Source of the DNA: Verrucomicrobia bacterium UBA1263 | GTDB taxonomy: Bacteria > Verrucomicrobiota > Verrucomicrobiia > Limisphaerales > UBA1412 | Reading direction: 5' to 3' | Length of the DNA stretch: 20,639 bases | Assembly (NCBI GenBank): GCA_002308515.1 | Contig: DBVN01000015.1 | Span: 131 to 20,769, forward strand | Shown here: one piece after another, positions 14,800 through 20,639 of the stretch | Numbering within the stretch: the first letter of the stretch is position 1 | Layout: each line of letters opens with the position of its first letter | Notes under the pieces: generated by a model | What the model was told of the DNA's origin: nothing | What the model saw: only the letters and a program-made list of their open reading frames with translations | Database searches by the model: none | Program-made: the position numbers and the translations under genes

Positions 14800-16653
14800 T
14801 CACTTGATGGCCAGCGCGATGGCGCGGACCAGATCCTCCTCGTCCGGCGTGACTTGGCTGTTGGTGGAGGCCACGACCGTCTGGCAGGCTTCCAGCAGCG
14901 CGGTCTTGGTCGCCTGAGCGGCACGGCTGTTGATACTTTCCAAAGCGTTATCCAAAGCCTTGAAGGTACACTTGTCCAGCGGCAGGATCGTCTCCTTGTC
15001 ATTTCCCAGGACAGACGCAGCACCTTTGGCAAAAGCGATCCCGACCTCTTTCTCGTCCACCCCCTCGGCACGGGCCAGGATGGAAAGCACCAGAACGATC
15101 TCCAACCGGAGCGCGGCGGCGTTTTCCCGGCCTTCACGGCGCGGCTTGGGCCGGAAATAGCGGGTCAAATGATGCTCCACATTCTTCAGCACACAGTACT
15201 CGAACAGATCCACCTGGTTATCGGCCACGATCAGATCATAGATCACCTTATTGAAACTCTCGAACTGGGACGCGGACATCCTCCTCAAGGCAGGCACGCA
15301 CAGCGTGACCAGAGCCAGCTTCTGCGAACGGCTCAGATCCCGCAGATCACCGGCCGCCGTCAGAACATCCCGTCCGACAGACTCGCCGTAAGTGCCGATG
15401 ACCCTCTTATACTGCGCCTCGGCTACAGTGTCATTCTCATCCAGCAGGATCCCGCAGACCAGAACGATACTGCCCAACGGATCGCCAGTGAGACGGCGCA
15501 CCTCTTCAGGCAAAGTTTCCAGCAATCCCTGAGCCTGATCCGCGGTTTCATATCCGCCGGCCAGGATCGCCGCTGCCGCGAGCCCCATTCCCCGGCGCGG
15601 ATTCGGGCGTTCCTTTTCCTTTTCTTTCTTAATGACCGCGGGCTGTTTTTTGACCGAACCTAGGGCCAGCGACTTCTTGAAATCTCCGTCAAAATCCGAA
15701 TCCAGCAGCTTGATGCGCTCCACCAGCGGCGGATGCGTAGCGAAAATGTTCCCCAGCCAGCTGCTCAGACCGTTCGCGAAAAAGAGATGCGCCGCCTCCT
15801 CCGCCTCCGGCGACTGGATATAAGAATGAGCCGAATGCGCGCCGATCTTCTTCAGCGCCGAAGCCAGCCCCAGCGGATTGCGTGTGAACTGCACAGCCGA
15901 CGCGTCCGCCAGATGCTCACGCTTGCGCGAGATAGAAGCCTGGATGATCTTGCCGAACAGCACACTGACCCAGCCCACGACAATCAACACTAACCCCAGC
16001 ATCAGCAGCGCGGCCCCGCCGCCCTTATCACGGCTGCCGGAAGTCGGCCGCGAATAGAGCAGGATGCGCCCGATCACCGTCAGGAACATCAGCCCGAAGA
16101 TCAGCGAGATCAAACGGATATTCAGCTTCATATCCCCGTTGAGGATATGACTGAACTCATGCGCGATCACCCCTTGCAGCTCCTCGCGGTTCAGCAGCTG
16201 CACCGCGCCGCGTGTCACACCAATGACCGCGTCCTCCGGCGTATAACCGGCCGCGAACGCGTTGATGCTCCGCTCCGCGTCCAGAATATAGATCTCCGGC
16301 ACCGGTACGCCGGAAGCGATCGCCATCTCTTCCACCACGTTCCGCAGCTTGCGCTCGTCCGGATCCACCGGAGCCGGCGCGATCAACCGTCCGCCCATCG
16401 CCAGCGCGATTGTCTTGCCGCCCTGACGCGACAACTCGAACACCTTGACCAGCGTTGCGATCGCGATGCCGCCGCCCACGATTACACAAACCATACCCAG
16501 GATCCGGGGATCGAAACTGCCCATGAATCCTCCCGTGATGAGAAAGACCACGAATATCGTCGCGATCACTCCTAACAGGAATAAAACCACCATCCGCCGT
16601 GTTCCCCGGCGGGCTTCATCCTGACGCACCCAAAAATTTGCCGCATCACCCAT
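14800..16653 (-). CDS. M48 family (HtpX-like) membrane zinc metallopeptidase with C-terminal helical domain
   Basis: A membrane protease of the HtpX/Ste24 class, expected to cut membrane or misfolded proteins. From the ATG at 16653 it has 617 residues. Two N-terminal membrane helices (VVLFLLGVIATIFVVFLI and GMVCVIVGGGIAIATLV) are followed by the zinc motif AHEFSH (HExxH, 165-169) and the third ligand Glu in KREHLADA (246), with two more helices between. After the protease domain come a charged linker (KKEKEKERPNPRR) and an about 240-residue all-helical C-terminal domain ending in TPDEEDLVRAIALAIK; a TerB-like fold is my guess. The frame is open to 16734 and another ATG is at 16674; I prefer 16653 because NFWVRQDEARRGTRR matches the usual family start ('F..QD.ARR.T'). 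The product is about twice as long as HtpX. Confidence 0.9.
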   Translation of the reverse strand: MGDAANFWVRQDEARRGTRRMVVLFLLGVIATIFVVFLITGGFMGSFDPRILGMVCVIVGGGIAIATLVKVFELSRQGGKTIALAMGGRLIAPAPVDPDERKLRNVVEEMAIASGVPVPEIYILDAERSINAFAAGYTPEDAVIGVTRGAVQLLNREELQGVIAHEFSHILNGDMKLNIRLISLIFGLMFLTVIGRILLYSRPTSGSRDKGGGAALLMLGLVLIVVGWVSVLFGKIIQASISRKREHLADASAVQFTRNPLGLASALKKIGAHSAHSYIQSPEAEEAAHLFFANGLSSWLGNIFATHPPLVERIKLLDSDFDGDFKKSLALGSVKKQPAVIKKEKEKERPNPRRGMGLAAAAILAGGYETADQAQGLLETLPEEVRRLTGDPLGSIVLVCGILLDENDTVAEAQYKRVIGTYGESVGRDVLTAAGDLRDLSRSQKLALVTLCVPALRRMSASQFESFNKVIYDLIVADNQVDLFEYCVLKNVEHHLTRYFRPKPRREGRENAAALRLEIVLVLSILARAEGVDEKEVGIAFAKGAASVLGNDKETILPLDKCTFKALDNALESINSRAAQATKTALLEACQTVVASTNSQVTPDEEDLVRAIALAIK

Positions 16654-16791
16654 AGCGTCTAAAGCATACCCCATGCTCCCCGGTTTGCCAAGCACACAAC
16701 ACGGCAAAATAAAAATAACTGCTTCTTTCCTCATTCAAACTTCTTTACTGATTTATAAAAGATAGCCCCATGCGAAAAACAATAAAAATAC

Positions 16792-16814
16792 GAATGATTT
16801 CCAGGAAATCGTTC
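16792..16814. promoter_or_regulatory. 23-bp dyad, possible operator, in the divergent promoter region
   Basis: GAATGATTTCC (16792-16802), A, GGAAATCGTTC (16804-16814): a near-perfect inverted repeat with one wobble position. It lies about 60 bp upstream of the longest possible start of the M48 gene, in the 16735-17000 gap between divergent genes. A-rich DNA follows on the plus strand, so it is not a terminator in that direction. Confidence 0.45.
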
Positions 16815-16915
16815 AAAAAAAATTAAAAAATATCTTTAATCGAATTATATTTTTATATCACTATCTTACTAATATAGAAGATGATATAAATATAAAAAAT
16901 AATTTTATTTTTTTG

Positions 16916-16944
16916 TTGACATGGTTTTAATAAAAAGATAGATT
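16916..16944 (+). promoter_or_regulatory. Sigma-70-type promoter for the 17001 gene
   Basis: TTGACA (16916-16921, perfect) with a 17-bp spacer and TAGATT (16939-16944, 4 of 6), preceded by a strongly AT-rich tract (16815-16915) like an UP element. Transcription would begin near 16951, about 50 bases before the ATG. A 6-bp stem TTGACG (16960-16965) / CGTCAA (16972-16977) lies in the predicted leader. This 266-bp gap holds no gene. Confidence 0.65.
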
Positions 16945-17000
16945 TCAGTTTAATGTCGTTTGACGCTAGCTCGTCAATTTTAACCTGAATTAACTTAATT

Positions 17001-18122
17001 ATGAAAAAGAATCAAATAAAAATAGTGATTGCTCTTTTATTAGGGATCTCGTCTTTGGGATACATCCATTCCCAAACTGCAAACTCATCGAGCAACATAT
17101 CTCCACCTGGTAATTTATTATCCACACCGGCAGATATGCCCGCTGCTTCACAAAACAATATCACATCTCCGACACAAAACAATACCTCCGCTGAATACAT
17201 CCAGGAAAATTATGACCTTCGCCGTTTTCTGGAAGAAGCGCCTCCGCTGCGCAAAGTCGTTTATGGAATAGACGCAACCACATATTACAGCAGCAAAGAC
17301 ACTGAGGAAATTCGCAAAGCCAAAAAAGGCAAACATGTTTTCTATGAAGGTTCCTGGCAGCCAAATACTTTTTATGATAAGATATTAGATGACCTTCCAG
17401 GAAGAGAATTCGCCATAGAACATAAAGGATTTGTGGTAGGACGTAACGCAAACGGATTATACTGGGTTGTAGAATACCTAAAATCACATGGTAATTCACC
17501 TCAACAAGGTGTCATCTCAACCGCTGAAAAAAATCAACCAGGCGAAAAAAAATCATATCCTGAATCTTATGCCGGCATAGGAGAAGGCAGATTACATGAT
17601 GTGCGCAATCTTTGGATCAACTGTCTGATTCCCGGAACATTGAAATGGATAGATGAGGATCATTTTCAAGCCGAAGCCATCCCTCCTACCCCGGTAACTT
17701 CTGATGAAGAAAAAATTCTGACCGGCACTGTTACAAGACGGGATGAACAAGGTCGACCCACAAAAATTGAATATCAATGGCCGGCTATCCTCGATGAAGG
17801 CAAGATTTGGAATGAATACATCTACTCCGAACCTGTGGGCAAAACTAAACTTCCCAACATCATGGTTCAGGCGACAAAGTACAACATGTCCCTTTTGCTT
17901 TCCAAGACATTTTATGTAACAAACGTCTTGACCTATATTGAGATAGGAACCACAAATCTCAGCGAACTTGGCTACACTCCGGCAATGTTTTTAAAAAAAG
18001 ATGTAACCACGCCACCTTTAATATTCCACAGATCAAACGATGTAACGTATGAAGTCATTGACGGAGCAATGGAATTAAAGCCAAATCGTAAATTCGTAAA
18101 TGGAACTGAAGTAATGCCGTGA
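17001..18122 (+). CDS. Secreted protein of unknown function
   Basis: A 373-residue protein beginning with a signal peptide (MKKNQIKIVIALLLGISSLG, cleavage near IHSQ), followed by an about 40-residue Ser/Asn/Thr/Pro-rich linker without cysteines. The folded part, from about residue 66, contains EENYDLRRF-like helical sequence (here ENYDLRRFLEEAPPLRKV), then beta-rich stretches such as REFAIEHKGFVVGRNANGLY, LTGTVTRRDEQGRPTKIEYQ and FYVTNVLTYIEIGTTNLSEL. No catalytic motif or named family is recognised. It has a good promoter upstream but no clear Shine-Dalgarno. It lies 63 bp before the pseudopilin gene without a terminator between, so the two are probably co-transcribed and may act together at the cell surface. 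Base composition is lower in G+C than in the glycosidase gene downstream. Confidence 0.8.
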   Translation: MKKNQIKIVIALLLGISSLGYIHSQTANSSSNISPPGNLLSTPADMPAASQNNITSPTQNNTSAEYIQENYDLRRFLEEAPPLRKVVYGIDATTYYSSKDTEEIRKAKKGKHVFYEGSWQPNTFYDKILDDLPGREFAIEHKGFVVGRNANGLYWVVEYLKSHGNSPQQGVISTAEKNQPGEKKSYPESYAGIGEGRLHDVRNLWINCLIPGTLKWIDEDHFQAEAIPPTPVTSDEEKILTGTVTRRDEQGRPTKIEYQWPAILDEGKIWNEYIYSEPVGKTKLPNIMVQATKYNMSLLLSKTFYVTNVLTYIEIGTTNLSELGYTPAMFLKKDVTTPPLIFHRSNDVTYEVIDGAMELKPNRKFVNGTEVMP

Positions 18123-18185
18123 TACGCGTCCTGTTTCAGTGATATTAGGATGGAATAACACCGGAAAAAATATCTGGGGATTCCT

Positions 18186-19019
18186 ATGAAGCGAAATGCT
18201 TTTTCCTTCGTGGATCTGTTGGTCGTTATTGCGATCATAGTGGGAGTGATTTTCCTGTTATTTCCATCCTTATTGCAAAACAAAAGAAAAGCAATTGAAA
18301 TCCACTGCGGTAACAATGTAAAACAACTGGCTTTGGTGAACTATTACCATTCCGATGTTTACGGAGAAAATCTGAATTACGGCAACTATCAGGATGATAG
18401 GAACATCTGGAATAAAAAGGGTGTCTGGCTGGGAGCTTTGATTGCAGAGGATAGAATTCAAAATGAAAAGATCCTTACATGTCCGGCTGCAAAGCCCGGC
18501 ATCAGGATCAAAACAGGTCAGGATATACAGGGAACAGCCGATACTTCCTGGGTAAGATGGTCTGCGGAAAACGATAGAAACGCTCGGATGTACAGCAGCA
18601 GCTATGGATACAATGGCTGGCTTTACACAGCGGGACTCAAAGATGGAATGTTCCCTGGCTTTGAGGAAAACTTCTATTTGAAATCGGCACGCATTAAATA
18701 TCCGGAAAAAACTCCCGTTTTCTTTGATTGCACTTGGGTCGATGCCTGGCCGATGGAAACGGATCTGCCGTCAAAAGATCTTTATTCAGGCAGATCTTAT
18801 TGGGAACGGACAAATGAAATGGGACGCTTGACTATTCTTCGACATGGCAATATCAACCCCAGGAACGCACCGCAAAATTTCGATTACTCAGAATCTCCCC
18901 TGCCCGGAGTCATCAATATCGGAATGAGTGATGGTCATGTGGAATCCGTTCAAATAGAAAATCTGTGGCAACTGCCCTGGCACAGAAAATGGCAGACTCC
19001 AACCACAAGACCACGTTAG
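18186..19019 (+). CDS. Type IV pilin-like (H-X9-DG type) prepilin protein
   Basis: A 277-residue protein with a prepilin-type N-terminal methylation segment, AFSFVDLLVVIAIIVGVIFL, followed by the long hydrophobic helix that packs pilins and pseudopilins. The C terminus has NIGMSDGHVESVQIENLW, the DG part of the H-X9-DG motif found in large paralogous sets in Lentisphaerae, Verrucomicrobia and Planctomycetes, with RHGNINPRN upstream as the His side. The function of these proteins is unknown; they are expected to be processed by prepilin peptidase and placed in the envelope. Position 5 of the mature protein, nearly always Glu, is Asp here, and the usual FTLIELL is FSFVDLL. A GGGGA ribosome site sits 5 bases before the ATG. 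Domain identity is sure; the role is not. Confidence 0.88.
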   Translation: MKRNAFSFVDLLVVIAIIVGVIFLLFPSLLQNKRKAIEIHCGNNVKQLALVNYYHSDVYGENLNYGNYQDDRNIWNKKGVWLGALIAEDRIQNEKILTCPAAKPGIRIKTGQDIQGTADTSWVRWSAENDRNARMYSSSYGYNGWLYTAGLKDGMFPGFEENFYLKSARIKYPEKTPVFFDCTWVDAWPMETDLPSKDLYSGRSYWERTNEMGRLTILRHGNINPRNAPQNFDYSESPLPGVINIGMSDGHVESVQIENLWQLPWHRKWQTPTTRPR

Positions 19020-19086
19020 ATATCCGACTGATATGAATAGTCTTGTCTTCTAAATCACAAATTTTTTTGACTTCATTGTTCGTTTT

Positions 19087-20574
19087 ATGTTCAATGAAAG
19101 CATGTTTGAGACGCGCTTTTTGAGTCCGCGGATACTGAGCATCCTTTGTACTGCGGCATTATCCTTCAGCCTGACACTCCGGGCCCAGGTCTGGCAAGGC
19201 AAACCTGTGGATTTCTCCCATGGAGATCTGCGGGTTTCCGATAATAAACACTTTCTGCAGCACCGGGATGGTACCCCGTTCTTCTACCTGGGCGACACAG
19301 CCTGGGAGCTTTTTCACCGGCTGAACCATGAGGAAGCGGATCTCTACCTTGCCGATCGTGCCTCCAAAGGCTTCACCGTCATCCAGGCTGTCGCACTGGC
19401 TGAACTGGACGGCATCTCTGCTCCAAACGCTTATGGCCACCTGCCCCTGATAGACCGCGACCTCTCCCGGCTGGACATCAAAGAAGGCGCGGACAATGAC
19501 TACTGGGACAATGTGGATTACATCATTAACAAATCCAATGAATTAGGAATGTATATCGGGTTTCTGCCCAGCTGGGGATGGTACTGGCGCGATAAAGATC
19601 CCGTGATGAATATCCAAAACGCAGAACAATATGGTGAATTTCTGGGTAAACGCTATAAAGACAAACAACTTATCTGGATCCTGGGCGGAGACCGTGATGT
19701 GGCCAATGACCGCCAGAAAGAAGTCATCCGCGCCTTGGCTGCAGGACTGAAAAAAGGCGATGGAGGCCGCCACTTGTTCACCTTCCATCCTCCCGGTGCT
19801 TCCGGTTCATCCCAATGGCTTCATAATGAAACATGGCTCGACTTCCATATGCGCCAAAACGGTCACGAAATTCTTTACACGGACCGCTACAGCAAAACAC
19901 TGGATGACTACAACTTGCAGCCTGTCAAACCGGTCATAGACGGTGAACCGGTCTATGAAGATCACCCTGTCAACTTTGATGCCGGGCGGCGCGGACACAC
20001 CGTTTCAGCGGACCTGCGTCCTCCCTTCTATTGGGATACCTTCAACGGCGCCCTGGGGCACACCTACGGCCACCACTCCATCTGGCAAATGTATGATCCC
20101 GATAAAAAACACTCACCGATCAACAACCCTCTTATGAGCTGGAAAGAGGCCATCCATCAGCCCGGCTCCACCTATATGACGTATGGGCGGATGCTCCTGG
20201 AATCCAGACCGTTCCTGACACGCATCCCGGATCCCGGTCTGATCGTCTCCGATAAAGTCCAGACCGCCGTCCCCGGCACCGGACGCTATCGCTTTGTCGC
20301 GGCCAGAGACCAGGACGGGACTTATGCCATGATCTACGCCCCGGCAGGCCGCCGGTTCTCCGTCAACTTGGAAAACATCAAAGCAGAAACCATCAAAGCC
20401 TGGTGGTACGATCCTCGAACCGGGACAGCTTCCCTCATAGGAAACTTCAAAAAATCAGAACTCCCCGCAAACTTCATCAGCCCCACACCGGGAGAAACAC
20501 TGGACTGGATACTGGTGCTCGATGACGAATCCAAAGGATACCCGTCTCCCGGCACAAGGATGAATACAAAATAA
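19087..20574 (+). CDS. Secreted apiosidase-like glycoside hydrolase (DUF4038/GH140 type) with C-terminal collagen-binding-like domain
   Basis: A 495-residue exported protein. The signal peptide ends near SLTLRAQ. Residues about 45-385 form a DUF4038 TIM barrel: FLQHRDGTPFFYLGDTAWEL, KGFTVIQAVALAE, YIGFLPSWGWYW, and the candidate catalytic acids in ILGGDRD (D202/D204) and IDGEPVYED (E287), as in GH140 apiosidases, which cut apiose linkages in the pectin rhamnogalacturonan II. Residues about 390-485 match the putative collagen-binding / DUF4038-associated beta-sandwich (YAMIYAPAGRRFSVNL, AWWYDPRTGTASLIG). DUF4038 proteins act on several glycans, so the substrate is only a suggestion. The ATG at 19087 lacks a clear ribosome site; an in-frame ATG at 19102 is the alternative. 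It lies 67 bp after the pseudopilin gene. The remaining 20575-20639 holds nothing I can name. Confidence 0.9.
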   Translation: MFNESMFETRFLSPRILSILCTAALSFSLTLRAQVWQGKPVDFSHGDLRVSDNKHFLQHRDGTPFFYLGDTAWELFHRLNHEEADLYLADRASKGFTVIQAVALAELDGISAPNAYGHLPLIDRDLSRLDIKEGADNDYWDNVDYIINKSNELGMYIGFLPSWGWYWRDKDPVMNIQNAEQYGEFLGKRYKDKQLIWILGGDRDVANDRQKEVIRALAAGLKKGDGGRHLFTFHPPGASGSSQWLHNETWLDFHMRQNGHEILYTDRYSKTLDDYNLQPVKPVIDGEPVYEDHPVNFDAGRRGHTVSADLRPPFYWDTFNGALGHTYGHHSIWQMYDPDKKHSPINNPLMSWKEAIHQPGSTYMTYGRMLLESRPFLTRIPDPGLIVSDKVQTAVPGTGRYRFVAARDQDGTYAMIYAPAGRRFSVNLENIKAETIKAWWYDPRTGTASLIGNFKKSELPANFISPTPGETLDWILVLDDESKGYPSPGTRMNTK

Positions 20575-20639
20575 ACATCAAAGTGTATCTGATGTACTAA
20601 AGAGGGGGTAAAGAGGCAATAAAAAACCCGGCAACGACC

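Noticed and set aside
14767..15663. 298-codon plus-strand frame opposite the M48 gene
   Set aside because: Begins at the terminator and runs antisense to the conserved C-terminal part of the peptidase; Gln/Arg/His-rich composition typical of a shadow.

Overview
The window looks like a chromosomal piece of an anaerobic bacterium of the PVC superphylum, most likely Lentisphaerota or a close Verrucomicrobiota/Kiritimatiellota relative. The grounds are protein families that tend to occur together there: a split-Soret-type C_GCAxxG_C_C cytochrome, an H-X9-DG pseudopilin, a secreted DUF4838 protein, a DUF4038/GH140-type glycosidase, a secreted xylose-isomerase-like TIM barrel and a BspA-type leucine-rich-repeat protein. 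Intergenic DNA is full of short 'ACCACGGATGGACACGG'-type repeats and about 100-bp palindromic repeats. Several genes lack a clear Shine-Dalgarno sequence. This assignment is inference, because no rRNA is present.

Layout. (1) 1-1582, + strand: 3' end of a di-heme cytochrome, pyrF and a small secreted protein, closely spaced like an operon. (2) 1587-4081, - strand: a polysaccharide polymerase/ligase-like membrane protein and a family 2 glycosyltransferase, coupled through an ATGA overlap. (3) 4264-6522, +: large secreted DUF4838 protein ending in a clear intrinsic terminator. (4) 6578-7297: a repeat block that encloses a compact putative transcription unit for a 25-residue hydrophobic peptide. 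The unit has a promoter, a leader stem that would hide a strong Shine-Dalgarno, the ORF and a terminator. (5) 7374-9245, -: an AT-rich single-gene fusion of an ABC-type ATPase and a DUF4435/TOPRIM-like domain, matching fused PARIS (AriAB) antiphage proteins. (6) 9380-12874, -: a 1164-aa secreted leucine-rich-repeat protein with 29 repeats. (7) 12875-13844: about 970 bp of non-coding repeat DNA, with the same families as block 4 in opposite orientation and a 245-bp imperfect palindrome. (8) 13845-14720 (+) and 14800-16653 (-): secreted sugar isomerase-like protein and an M48 zinc metallopeptidase, convergent on a shared bidirectional terminator. (9) 16735-17000: AT-rich promoter region. (10) 17001-20574, +: unknown secreted protein, divergent pseudopilin and GH140-like glycosidase.

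How it fits together. Most of the window serves the cell envelope and use of external glycans: polymer synthesis, secreted glycan-active proteins and surface proteins. Set into it is a segment of about 7 kb (6.6-13.8 kb) with different base composition, bounded by oppositely oriented repeat blocks. It holds a probable antiphage protein and what may be a type I toxin-like peptide gene. That peptide unit (6832-7120) is the best candidate for something undescribed. Percentages of base composition and repeat identity are by-eye estimates, and family calls rest on motif recognition without database searches.
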